Shown: positions 37,283 to 45,710 of the stretch, piece by piece
How positions within the stretch are numbered: the stretch's first letter is position 1
Layout: every line of letters starts with the position of its first letter
Source: CAVZXS01 sp963779325
GTDB lineage: Bacteria; Bacteroidota; Bacteroidia; Chitinophagales; Chitinophagaceae
NCBI GenBank assembly: GCA_963779325.1
Contig: CAVZXS010000037.1
Location: forward strand, 496,001 to 560,000
Length of the DNA stretch: 64,000 nucleotides
Direction of reading: 5' to 3'
The notes under the pieces: generated by a model
The model's input: the letters and a program-made list of their open reading frames with translations, nothing else
Database searches by the model: none
What the model was told of the DNA's origin: nothing
Made by a program: the position numbers and the translations under genes

Positions 37283-37891
37283 ATGAATTATTGGCTTTTC
37301 CTGATTATTCCTGTTATATCTGCATTTATCGGTTGGTTTACCAATTGGATAGCTATTAAAATGTTGTTTCATCCCCGCGAGCCGAAGAAAATATTGGGTA
37401 TTACCTTCCACGGCATTTTTCCTAAGCGGCAAAAAGTATTCGCGGAGAAATTGGGGAAGTTGGTAAGTCAAGAGCTTTTATCTTTTGGCGATATAGAAGC
37501 AAAAATAACCAGCCCGGAAAACCTGAAAAAGATAATGCCGATGATTGAAGCGCATATAGATAATTTTTTGCGTTTCAAACTGGCCGACGAAATGCCTTTC
37601 ATCAGTATGTTTATCGGCGATAAAACAATCAATTCGCTGAAGACTGTCTTTATGAAAGAATTAGAAACACTTTTTCCGCAGGTAATGAAAGGTTATATGA
37701 CAAACTTGCAACAGGAACTTGATCTGGAAAAAATTGTAACGGAAAAAGTAGCCGGTTTTTCATCTGATAAATTAGAATCAATATTACAACAGATTATGTC
37801 GAAAGAATTCCGCTTTGTAGAAATTATCGGCGCTGTGCTTGGTTTTATTATTGGGTTGGTTCAAGTTTTAATTACATCCATAACAACGTAA
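37283..37891 (+). CDS. DUF445-family membrane protein
   Basis: A membrane protein of 202 residues (ATG at 37283; the frame extends 30 bp upstream without a better start). It has a membrane span at each end: 'YWLFLIIPVISAFIGWFTNW' near the N-terminus and 'IGAVLGFIIGLVQVLITSIT' at the C-terminus, with a mostly helical cytoplasmic or periplasmic middle ('KFAEKLGKLVSQELLSFGDI'-like). The 'GWFTNWIAIKMLFHP' motif after the first span is characteristic of the DUF445 family as I know it. Function is not established. It stands alone after the tRNA-His terminator. Confidence 0.85.
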   Translation: MNYWLFLIIPVISAFIGWFTNWIAIKMLFHPREPKKILGITFHGIFPKRQKVFAEKLGKLVSQELLSFGDIEAKITSPENLKKIMPMIEAHIDNFLRFKLADEMPFISMFIGDKTINSLKTVFMKELETLFPQVMKGYMTNLQQELDLEKIVTEKVAGFSSDKLESILQQIMSKEFRFVEIIGAVLGFIIGLVQVLITSITT

Positions 37892-38095
37892 ATTATAGAG
37901 TCGTTTTTAAATGTGAATAAGAACAGAATTCTTCACAATTCTTTTTTATTTCTTTCGTTATCTTGTTGCCGGTAAAACAACTTCACTTTTGCACAAAAGA
38001 ATTATTAACAGATGAACGGAGCCCCGAATCAATTCACAAAACGCTGCCATAGATATGTGACGTTGCAACAAAAGCCTCATAGTCCCGGGGACGCT

Positions 38096-39541
38096 ATGCA
38101 CAGCAATTCAACCCGGTTACAAAAAATTATTTTCTTTCTCGTAGTAACCGTCGGTTTCTATTCCTGCTCGCCAAAAATAAACCCGGAGAAGCCTTTTTTA
38201 ATGCAAACTAATTTTCGAATGGATTCGCTTCCCAATTCTGAAATTAATATTCCTATACAAATTAACCTGAAACCGATTTATACAGAAGCGGAAAAAAATG
38301 TGGATACCATTTTTACATCTGCCAACTGGCCCGACGGTTGGGTACAGGAAGCTTGCGATATGCGTTATAAATATAGTTTTCGCCGCAGCCCTTTAACCAT
38401 GAAGGCTTCGGGTAGTTCATTAAATCTCGGCTTTACCGGTTTTTATAAAATTATTGGAAGCACCCGGCTATGTACCGGCAGTACCGTTCTTTCGCCGTGG
38501 ACGCCGCCCTGCAAGTGCGGTTTTGACGGAGATGAACGCAAGGTGGAAGTAAATTTTACCAACACTGTTTCCATTTTACCTGATTATAAAATACGCCTGG
38601 CTATAAACCGGCAGGAACCGAAACCGCTCGACAAATGCGAAGTTTGTTTTTGGGGACAGGATATAACCGGTGAAGTAATGAAAGGATTAAAAGCCGAATT
38701 GGACTTCGCTAAAAAATCATTGCTGGATTCGTTTGGTACAGTAGATGTAAAACCGCAGGTACAACTAATTTGGAATAAATTAAATGAGGGTTATAATTTA
38801 TACGGCTTGGGTTGGCTAAAAATAAATCCGCAGCGTTTGCGTATCAATAATTTTTTTGCAAAAAATGATTCACTGAATATTTTTCTGGGTTTATCGGCCA
38901 AGCCCGTTATCAGTTTTGAAAAACCCGGTGTACAAAGTTCCGCTGTGCCCGATATGAATGATTTTAGTATGCGGCAGGGTTTCAATATTTTTTTAGACGC
39001 GGTACTGAATTATGATTCGCTGAGTACAATTCTCAACAGTCAATTTAAAGGTCAGCGGTTTGATTTTAGTAAAGGCCCGTTGAAAAAACATATAGTGATA
39101 GAGGAAATAAAACTATACGGCACGGGCAATGAAAAATTAATTATCAAACTCAACTTCAGCGGGTCGCAATCGGGCGTAATGTACCTGACAGGCAAACCTG
39201 TTTATGATAAAGAAAAAAAACAGATTGAAATAAAAGATATTGACTTTGATATAAAATCGAAAGATGCGTTGCTGAAAACGGCCAACTGGTTATTCAGCAA
39301 AAAAATAACCAATGAACTGCAAAAGAACGCCAAATTTGACTTGACTGCTTATATAGAAACCGCCAAGACTACGGTAAATCAGCAATTAAATAAAGAGTGG
39401 ATAAAAGGTATCCGCAGCTACGGAAATATGAACGATATAAAAATCATCGGGTTCTATCCCCTCTCCTCTCATCTTATTATACGGAGTAATTGCAGCGGCG
39501 ATTTATCAGTAAAAGCCGACGCGGTGAATTTTAGTTTTTAG
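38096..39541 (+). CDS. DUF4403-family lipoprotein
   Basis: A lipoprotein of 481 residues that I place in the DUF4403 family (common in Bacteroidota, function unknown). The ATG at 38096 is chosen because it starts a lipoprotein signal ('RLQKIIFFLVVTVGFYSC'); the frame runs 84 bp further upstream. The mature part is beta-rich with a repeated double domain ('INIPIQINLKPIYTEAEKNV', 'VNFTNTVSILPDYKIRLAIN', 'VIEEIKLYGTGNEKLIIKLN', 'LIIRSNCSGDLSVKADA'), similar in tone to lipid-binding tubular proteins; that is inference. It is rightward and faces the leftward GtrA gene, with 2 bp between the stops. Confidence 0.85.
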   Translation: MHSNSTRLQKIIFFLVVTVGFYSCSPKINPEKPFLMQTNFRMDSLPNSEINIPIQINLKPIYTEAEKNVDTIFTSANWPDGWVQEACDMRYKYSFRRSPLTMKASGSSLNLGFTGFYKIIGSTRLCTGSTVLSPWTPPCKCGFDGDERKVEVNFTNTVSILPDYKIRLAINRQEPKPLDKCEVCFWGQDITGEVMKGLKAELDFAKKSLLDSFGTVDVKPQVQLIWNKLNEGYNLYGLGWLKINPQRLRINNFFAKNDSLNIFLGLSAKPVISFEKPGVQSSAVPDMNDFSMRQGFNIFLDAVLNYDSLSTILNSQFKGQRFDFSKGPLKKHIVIEEIKLYGTGNEKLIIKLNFSGSQSGVMYLTGKPVYDKEKKQIEIKDIDFDIKSKDALLKTANWLFSKKITNELQKNAKFDLTAYIETAKTTVNQQLNKEWIKGIRSYGNMNDIKIIGFYPLSSHLIIRSNCSGDLSVKADAVNFSF

Positions 39542-39542
39542 T

Positions 39543-40040
39543 TTACGCTTCCGCTTTTCGGAAAGTATAGTATCGTTGTATTATATAACTGAATATAACT
39601 ATAACGGCCGTCGTCATTATTTGCGCAAGGGGCGGGTATATTTTCAAAACCTCTACAAACAGCTTCAGGAAACCGTAATTGAGCACCAAACAAATAATAT
39701 ACAATTGAAAATAGCGGAACAATTGCATTTTACCTTTCAAATTAGAATCGACAAATACAACATACTTCATCAGGAAAAAACCCAGCGGAAAATTGACAAG
39801 AAATGACATGAACAATGCGGCGATATGCGCTTTAAAAGCAAAGAATCCGAAATCGAGCATTTGCTCTTTTAAAATGTATTTGTAGCTGATAAAATACAGC
39901 ACCAATCCCAACAACGTATTGGCGCCGCCGCTTGCGGCATAACGGAATGTCTGCAACGGCATTAACCGCTTGAAAAGCGGATAAAAAAAATCGATTACAG
40001 GGATGATTAAATCCCTTGCATTGTGTATATGATGCTTCAT
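39543..40040 (-). CDS. GtrA-family membrane protein
   Basis: A 165-residue inner-membrane protein with four spans, the typical size of GtrA, which is thought to flip lipid-linked sugars. ATG at 40040 is preferred to the upstream start because it precedes 'MPLQTFRYAASGGANTLLG', where the first conserved GtrA block begins ('FRYAASGGANTLLGLVLYFI'). Other spans: 'HIAALFMSFLVNFPLGFFLM', 'YIICLVLNYGFLKLFVEVL', 'IMTTAVIVIFSYIIQRYYTF' (the family C-terminal signature 'QRYYTFR'). The partner glycosyltransferase is not here. Confidence 0.9.
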   Translation of the reverse strand: MKHHIHNARDLIIPVIDFFYPLFKRLMPLQTFRYAASGGANTLLGLVLYFISYKYILKEQMLDFGFFAFKAHIAALFMSFLVNFPLGFFLMKYVVFVDSNLKGKMQLFRYFQLYIICLVLNYGFLKLFVEVLKIYPPLAQIMTTAVIVIFSYIIQRYYTFRKAEA

Positions 40041-40227
40041 AAAGCAGGCAAAGATAAAAAACCAAAGGTTACAAACTAATACTGCTGTATAATATAATCT
40101 GAACTTCATAGGTATAATTTGCCAATCTCACTTAAAAGCCTTTCATAATAAACTTACTCAGTTTTCTTTTTTATTCTTTTCTTTTTTTTCTTAAGTAACA
40201 AAAAAGAAACCCCGCCTGAATGACTCA

Positions 40228-40270
40228 GTCGGGCAGGAAAAAGAATGCTCCGCCTTTTTTCCTGCCCGAC
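40228..40270. repeat. 15-bp palindromic arms (GTCGGGCAGGAAAAA / TTTTTTCCTGCCCGAC)
   Basis: An inverted repeat with ~15-bp arms and a 12-bp loop (GAATGCTCCGCC). It is not flanked by a gene end, so a terminator role is doubtful; it looks like a dispersed repeat. Confidence 0.7.
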
Positions 40271-40362
40271 GCACAGAGATACTGATGAGTTATACCGAAT
40301 ATAAATAGTACTTAGTACCCTTCCGTACCGGCACGGGCGGGCAAAGCAGTTCTACATGGCAT

Positions 40363-40440
40363 AATATCATCTAAGATTTCCACGTAGTCCTTGCCCGTTC
40401 CGTTCGGTCTTTGGACTACTTAGTAAAGCAAGATGGTATT
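40363..40440. repeat. 81-bp element with terminal inverted repeats, copy 2 (inverted)
   Basis: Reverse-complement copy of 10672-10752, with AATATCATCT at the left end and AGATGGTATT at the right. Shared inner sequence includes CTAAGATTTCCACGTAGTCC, CCGTTCGG and GGACTACTTAGTAAA. Copy 2 lacks three bases of copy 1. Confidence 0.8.
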
Positions 40441-40631
40441 AGAAAAGTTTACGAGCCTCGAGACGATAATACGTGACCCAGCTGCGTGTTATCCCTGTAC
40501 ACAGAAGGCACTGCTTTTTCGCTTGCTTTGTTGATAGAAAGAAATGATTTACAGAAGGCGAAAAAGAGGTGTCAGAAATATCTTTTAAAGCCGGGAGAGG
40601 ATGAGTATTCTTTGGTAGCATTGAAATATTA

Positions 40632-43100
40632 TCACTGCCATTTATTGTTCCTGATATCCCAGGAAGTGATACCGATTTTAAACTGTACGGGATTGTGAGC
40701 CGGCGTATTGGCCGCAGAGCCTACTACATACACACCAAGTTTGAATTTGCCCTGTACATTAAAGGGTATTTTAAAAATTCGTTCAATACCGGCAGATATT
40801 TCGACATAACGCAGGTTTCTTTCGGGTGCTATTAAAAAACCGGCGCCGGCAATTTCTTTCAGTTGCAGTTTATTTAAAAAAGGTATTTTGCTCAGCAACG
40901 CTCCGTTAAATTCGTGCAGGTAATGCGACTGGTAAAAACGTTTGAACACCGGGAAAGAAGAATCCAATGCCTGGAAAGATTCCTGCGGGTTGCCGAAAAA
41001 TATCGGGTCGCCGCGGCGCTGAAATTGATAATCGATCCGGCGTAAATCTTTTGTATTAAAAAAGGTTCCGCTTTTTACATTGTATTGTGAAGCACCCAAC
41101 AAACCGAAACTGATTTTTTGCTCAATACCAAACTCCCAATAATCAAAATTTACTTTGCTGGCAAGTATATTCGGTATCCCCTTTCGCCACTCGGTGTAAA
41201 ATGTGGGCCACTTGGATCCGAGATTTATTTTTTGCTTAGGCTCACGTATGTATTTATTTTTCGGCGTATAGTCTAATCTTATTTTTCCATACAGCGCATT
41301 GTAGGGTTCAAAAGCGATGGCTTGATTATTGGTCAGTACTTCGCCAAACAAACTGTCGATACGGTTATTGGTTTTATAATTACTGACCGAACGACGCAGT
41401 GCGAAATTAAAATCATTGTGCAATACGAATCCGTTTAATAACTCTACCCTGTGGTAAACACCTGCTGAATTATTTAAATACATATTGCTGCGCTGCAATA
41501 AATTAATCCACGCATCGCCGCGAAATATATAATCAAAATTACGACTGGCCGATATGCGGTAAAAGCCTCCGTTGAAAGGGTTGTATAACCTGCCAACACC
41601 CAAGCTGCCGTTTATATCTTTATTGCGTAAACCGTAACTAATATTCGCCTGAACGGAAATATTTTTCTTTGATTTAAATGTCTTTGCATAAGTACCAAAC
41701 GGACTGATACGGGTACCGCCTAACTGAAAAGGCTGATACAAACTTGCCAGCGTAGGCAAGTACCAGGTTCGCTCTTTTTCGCGGCTATAAATTACCTGCC
41801 CTTTAAATAAAACTTTAGCCACGGTAACTTTATTTGTTTTTTTATCCACCGAGTCGAGGTATTGTTTGGTATGCGTAGCACGATATACACTATCCTTGTA
41901 TTGTACAAAACGCACTTCCTTTTCCGTAAGCGGTTCGGTACGTACCCGGGTCCAAAAGCTGCTGTCTTTTTTATACGCTTCTTCCGTGGTAGCACTTAGT
42001 TCATTAGTAAAATATTTTTTTGGAAACTGTTTGTTTAATTCAAATTGCTGAAAAGTGGCGACGGTATTGCCCGAACTTTTTCCTTTACCGCTTTTGGAAT
42101 AGTAATTAAATTCCTGTCTTGTTATCATCCGGACTTTATTATCTACAAGACTGTATTGCTGAGTTACTTCAAAAAAATCATACTCGGGTAAATGCCTTGC
42201 AGGAAAACGAAATCGTGTTTTTAATAATACCCAAGCACTGTCCAGCACATCCACCTCTCCTTCTACCGTGGCATTACTTAGCTGAGTTGGTTTTACGGAG
42301 ATAGTGTAAATTTTCCGGGCACCCTGTTGCTTTATATTTATTACTTTGTATTTATAAGCAACCAAACCGCTGTAGCTTACCGGCGACAAAAAAGTGATTT
42401 CGGAAATTCCTCTTGCCTTAATTAAATTATTATAAAAATTAAAATTGCCTTCGGTGGTTGATAAATAAAATAAGCTTTGTGTATTGCCTCTTAATTTTAC
42501 ACCGGTTCTTTCTTCTTTTATTTTAGTATCTGATTCATAATCCTGCTTCAATGAAATTTCGGCCATCGCCATACGCATCATTTCCGTATTTAGTTTTTGT
42601 GCTGCAGAATCGGGCAGTATCCGCTCTTTTTTCTTTTTCTTAATAGTCGATGAATCGAGCTGCGTGGCTTTTATATAAACAGCACAGGAGTAAGCACCCG
42701 ACGCAGCTAAAATAGTTTCTTTATTCCTGATAACATTGCGAATATATTCCTCCGCACGGTCCTTATTTTTTCCTCGTACAATTACTTCACCCAGGGTTTT
42801 GGTTTCATCGGTTTCTAAAATGGTATTCAGCACTTCGTCATGGCCGTTTACTGTCACGGTCAGTATCTGCGATTTAAATCCAATCATCGTTATTACCACA
42901 TCATACTTGCCTTCATCTACTTTTAATTCATAAGTACCGTCTTCTTTGGTAATGGCGCCCTGTTGCAGCTCTTTTATATTTACACTTACAAAAGCAAGCG
43001 GCTCCAATTTATTGTTGGTTATTTTACCGGTAAGTCTGTATGATTGTCCTGAAACAAATACAAAAGTGAAGAAAAATATAGTAATGAAACTAAATCTCAT
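40632..43100 (-). CDS. Carboxypeptidase-like regulatory domain / DUF5686-type outer-membrane protein
   Basis: A large exported protein of 822 residues. Signal peptide 'MRFSFITIFFFTFVFVSGQS', then a carboxypeptidase-D-like beta-sandwich (residues ~22-105: 'LTGKITNNKLEPLAFVSVNI', 'DVVITMIGFKSQILTV'), a short linker with 'IVRGKNKDRAEEYIRNVIRN', and a long C-terminal part of beta strands rich in aromatics that ends 'FKIGITSWDIRNNKWQ'. The order matches DUF5686 proteins in Bacteroidota, which are thought to be outer-membrane barrels. I recognise the family by pattern only. It is a single leftward gene with 152 bp to aroC. Confidence 0.85.
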   Translation of the reverse strand: MRFSFITIFFFTFVFVSGQSYRLTGKITNNKLEPLAFVSVNIKELQQGAITKEDGTYELKVDEGKYDVVITMIGFKSQILTVTVNGHDEVLNTILETDETKTLGEVIVRGKNKDRAEEYIRNVIRNKETILAASGAYSCAVYIKATQLDSSTIKKKKKERILPDSAAQKLNTEMMRMAMAEISLKQDYESDTKIKEERTGVKLRGNTQSLFYLSTTEGNFNFYNNLIKARGISEITFLSPVSYSGLVAYKYKVINIKQQGARKIYTISVKPTQLSNATVEGEVDVLDSAWVLLKTRFRFPARHLPEYDFFEVTQQYSLVDNKVRMITRQEFNYYSKSGKGKSSGNTVATFQQFELNKQFPKKYFTNELSATTEEAYKKDSSFWTRVRTEPLTEKEVRFVQYKDSVYRATHTKQYLDSVDKKTNKVTVAKVLFKGQVIYSREKERTWYLPTLASLYQPFQLGGTRISPFGTYAKTFKSKKNISVQANISYGLRNKDINGSLGVGRLYNPFNGGFYRISASRNFDYIFRGDAWINLLQRSNMYLNNSAGVYHRVELLNGFVLHNDFNFALRRSVSNYKTNNRIDSLFGEVLTNNQAIAFEPYNALYGKIRLDYTPKNKYIREPKQKINLGSKWPTFYTEWRKGIPNILASKVNFDYWEFGIEQKISFGLLGASQYNVKSGTFFNTKDLRRIDYQFQRRGDPIFFGNPQESFQALDSSFPVFKRFYQSHYLHEFNGALLSKIPFLNKLQLKEIAGAGFLIAPERNLRYVEISAGIERIFKIPFNVQGKFKLGVYVVGSAANTPAHNPVQFKIGITSWDIRNNKWQ

Positions 43101-43252
43101 GGCGTTGGTTGGTAAGTAACCATAAAAATGCAGTAAAAGAGAATAAGGTTGTACGGTGAGAGAAAAGAATTAAGTAATAATTAACTTGTTGGTAATACGA
43201 CGTATCCTGTAATTAAGCTAATAATCAATTATTAATAATTAAGAATTGATTA

Positions 43253-44302
43253 TTACAGAACACGTTTTATTTTCTGCTCCAGCAACATAAAATCTGCAAG
43301 CACAATAGCCGTAGCGGCTTCAATAATAACAGGGGCACGCAGTGCGACGCATAAATCATGTCGGCCCTTGATGGAAAAATTTTCTATTTTGCCTGTATCC
43401 CAATTCAAGCTGTTTTGTTCTTTGGGTGTAGAAGCCGTAGGTTTTATGGCGATGCGAAATATTAATTCATTGCCGTTGCTGATACCGCCTACGATACCGC
43501 CGGCATTATTGGTTTTGGTTTTGCCGGTCATATCTTCTATCGCATCGTTATGCTGACTGCCAAGCATTTTTGCAGCAGCAAAGCCTGCACCGAATTCAAT
43601 TCCTTTTACAGCGGGTATTGCAAACATCATGTGCGCCAATTGCGATTCCATTGAATCGAAATACGGTTCGCCCAAACTTACCGGCAAACCGGTTACCCTG
43701 CATTCTACAATACCTCCGACAGAATCTTTTGCATCGATTGCATTTTGCAATCCTTTTTCTAAATCTTTTTCGCCGCCGATTTCTGTGACGGCGGCAGAAA
43801 CTATTATCTGTCCGAAAGTTGAAGACTCTTCGGCTCCCCTCTCCTCAGGAGAGGGGTTGGGGGTGAGGCCTAATAATTTCTTTGCAATAGCACCTGCAGC
43901 TACCAAACCCGTTGTAAGTCTTGCACTGAAATGTCCGCCGCCGCGATAATCTTCGTGTCCGCCGAATTTTTGATGTGCCACCATATCAGCATGGCCCGGC
44001 CGCGGAAAGCTTCGCTGCTTCATATAGTCTTCGCTGCGAGTATTATTATTTTCAAAAAGTATAGTGATGGGGAAACCGGTTGTTTTTCCGTTAAACAATC
44101 CGCTTTTAAAAATGGGATAGTCCGCTTCCTGTCTTGGCGTAGTACCTTTTTGCTTTCCGCCTTTTCTTCTTTCCAGATCAGGCAATAAATCTTCTTCCGT
44201 TAGCGGAAGTCCTGCAGGACAACCGTCAATGGTGATACCTACGCACTCGCCATGCGATTCGCCAAAAATTGAAATGCGGAATAAAAGACCGAAGCTGTTC
44301 AC
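43253..44302 (-). CDS. aroC: Chorismate synthase
   Basis: Converts 5-enolpyruvylshikimate-3-phosphate to chorismate, the last shikimate step, using reduced FMN. The 349-residue product has the three family signatures: 'GESHGECVGITIDGCPAGLP' (residues 13-32), 'FGGHEDYRGGGHFSARLTTG' (about 112-131), and 'RHDLCVALRAPVIIEAATAI' near the C-terminus. Residues 'LTPNPSPEERGAEESS' are extra and are encoded by a GC-rich palindromic repeat (43832-43870). It is the last gene of the leftward aromatic operon, 7 bp after aroA. Reductase for the flavin is not in the window. Confidence 0.96.
   Translation of the reverse strand: MNSFGLLFRISIFGESHGECVGITIDGCPAGLPLTEEDLLPDLERRKGGKQKGTTPRQEADYPIFKSGLFNGKTTGFPITILFENNNTRSEDYMKQRSFPRPGHADMVAHQKFGGHEDYRGGGHFSARLTTGLVAAGAIAKKLLGLTPNPSPEERGAEESSTFGQIIVSAAVTEIGGEKDLEKGLQNAIDAKDSVGGIVECRVTGLPVSLGEPYFDSMESQLAHMMFAIPAVKGIEFGAGFAAAKMLGSQHNDAIEDMTGKTKTNNAGGIVGGISNGNELIFRIAIKPTASTPKEQNSLNWDTGKIENFSIKGRHDLCVALRAPVIIEAATAIVLADFMLLEQKIKRVL
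43832..43870. repeat. In-frame GC-rich palindromic repeat in aroC
   Basis: CCCCTCTCC-TCA-GGAGAGGGG with flanking GGTTGGGGGTGAGGCC. It adds about 14 residues (TPNPSPEERGAEES) in a surface loop between conserved blocks and does not shift the frame. Confidence 0.8.
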
Positions 44303-44920
44303 TATTGATTAATTAATTATTTGATTAGTAAAACTTACGGGTAAAGATACATTGGCCTTTAATGATTTCAAATCCCTGTAAAAATCCGGATATGATTTAT
44401 TAACTGCATCCGCTCCTTCAATCACCGTTTCTCCCTCTGCTTTTAATGCGGCTACCGCACAAGCCATTGCTATACGATGATCATGATGCGAATGTACAGT
44501 ATTGCCTTTTAATTTGCCGCCGCCGTGTACCAGCATCGTATCATCTTTTAATTCAATGATTATTCCCATCTTTCCAAACTCCTGTTGTAATGTTAATCCC
44601 CGGTTGCTTTCTTTGTGCGCTAATCTTGATACGCCTTTTATTTTTGTAATGCCTTTACAATATGCTGCCAACGCAACTAACGGCGGAAATAAATCAGGAC
44701 AATCCGTGGCATCAAATTCAAAAGCTGTCATTGCAGCAGGGTGAAGTTTAATTCCTTTTGCATCCATAGCGATGCCGGCATTGGCATACATTAGTGCATC
44801 AGTAATTTTTTTATCGGCTTGTGAGGATGTCATATCCAAACCTCTAACACTTATGGGGCCCGCAATAGCGCCGGCTACTAATAAAAACGCAGCGCCGCTC
44901 CAGTCGCCTTCTACGGTGTA

Positions 44921-44962
44921 AGAGGTCCGCAGCTGGTCGAGTCGGTGGAGGGAGTTGAGTAG
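44921..44962. repeat. GC-rich insert at the aroA frame break
   Basis: A GC-rich segment in an AT-rich gene. Read on the plus strand it gives PQLVESVEGVE, a form I recall (unverified) from dispersed repeats in other genomes. It lies between 'EEFIFHNE' and 'YTVEGDW' of AroA, where the family has only ~10 residues, so some of it is extra. Confidence 0.5.
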
Positions 44963-45114
44963 AGTTCATTATGAAAGATAAACTCTTCATAGTTTTTATT
45001 CTCAGGAACTTTCATTCCAAATTGCTTCATTACATCCAATGTCAAATCGATATAAGGTTTACTTTTTAAATTTCGAACCTTTATTGAAACTGCTGAACTA
45101 TCGGAGTCTAATTT

Positions 45115-45169
45115 CCCTCTCCTTTGGAGAGAGCCCGTCCCGATCATTCGGGAGGTTAGGGGTGAGGCT
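45115..45169. repeat. Composite palindromic repeat in aroA
   Basis: CCCTCTCC-TTT-GGAGAG followed by TCCCGATCATTCGGGA and GGTTAGGGGTGAGGC. It combines both palindrome families of the window and adds about 19 residues (SPLTSRMIGTGSLQRRGKL) without a frame change. Confidence 0.7.
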
Positions 45170-45710
45170 CCATACGCCATCAGTAACCCCGTAAGAAATT
45201 GTGAACTGAGTGAGCCGTCTACTTCAATATTCTTTGGTTGCAACGGACCTTGTATAACTAAGGGCAACTTACCGTCATTTGATTTTATTTTTATACCCAG
45301 CTTAGGAAAAATTTCATCAAAGAAATTCATAGGTCTTGTCAGTAAACTTCCCGTGCCGGTTACAGTAACCTCTTTGTCGCTTAATGCCGCAATCGGTGTA
45401 AACATCCTGATACTTAAACCGCTTTCCCCGCAATTAATTTCACTTGATGCGGAATTCACTCCCTTGCTTTCAATGATCAATTCTCCATTCTCCATTATCC
45501 ATTCAGCTCCTAATTTTTTTATAATATCTAACGCTGCTTTATCATCATTGCTATGCCCCGGGTTTTTAATAATGCTTTTTCCATTTGTCAGCAATGCTGC
45601 CGCACAAGCTCTTTGCATTGAACTTTTGGAAGCTGCCGCCTGTATAGTTCCCGATAATTGCGATGGTTGTATTGTTACTTTCATAATAGCACTGTACTCT
45701 TCCGAAATGT

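Larger units (their letters stand above)
40041..40631. other. Repeat-rich intergenic region without a gene
   Basis: A 591-bp stretch holding a T-rich tract, a long palindrome (40228-40270), the second copy of the 81-bp inverted-repeat element (40363-40440) and short, unrelated reading frames. The frames at 40439-40621 and 40486-40698 show no family pattern and I do not believe them. The region acts as a sink for repeats. Confidence 0.6.
44309..45684 (-). pseudogene. aroA: 5-enolpyruvylshikimate-3-phosphate synthase, frameshifted
   Basis: Sixth shikimate-pathway enzyme, joining shikimate-3-phosphate and phosphoenolpyruvate. Both halves are recognisable. The first (45684-44911) has the N-terminal lobe 'AAASKSSMQRACAAALLTNG' and 'NCGESGLSIRMFTPIAALSD' (the GESG block) and ends at a TAG at 44911. 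The second resumes in another frame as 'YTVEGDWSGAAFLLVAGAIA', 'GPISVRGLDMTSSQADKK' and 'HDHRIAMACAVAAL'. The total, 1376 nt, is two bases over a multiple of three. Two repeat-like inserts lie within: an in-frame palindrome at 45115-45169 and a GC-rich stretch at 44921-44962 exactly where the frame breaks. It lies between aroB and aroC in the operon, so loss would block aromatic synthesis unless the shift is an assembly error. Confidence 0.85.

Noticed and set aside
40439..40698. Short frames on both strands in the repeat-rich gap
   Set aside because: No family pattern, no promoter, overlap with a repeat; treated as non-coding.
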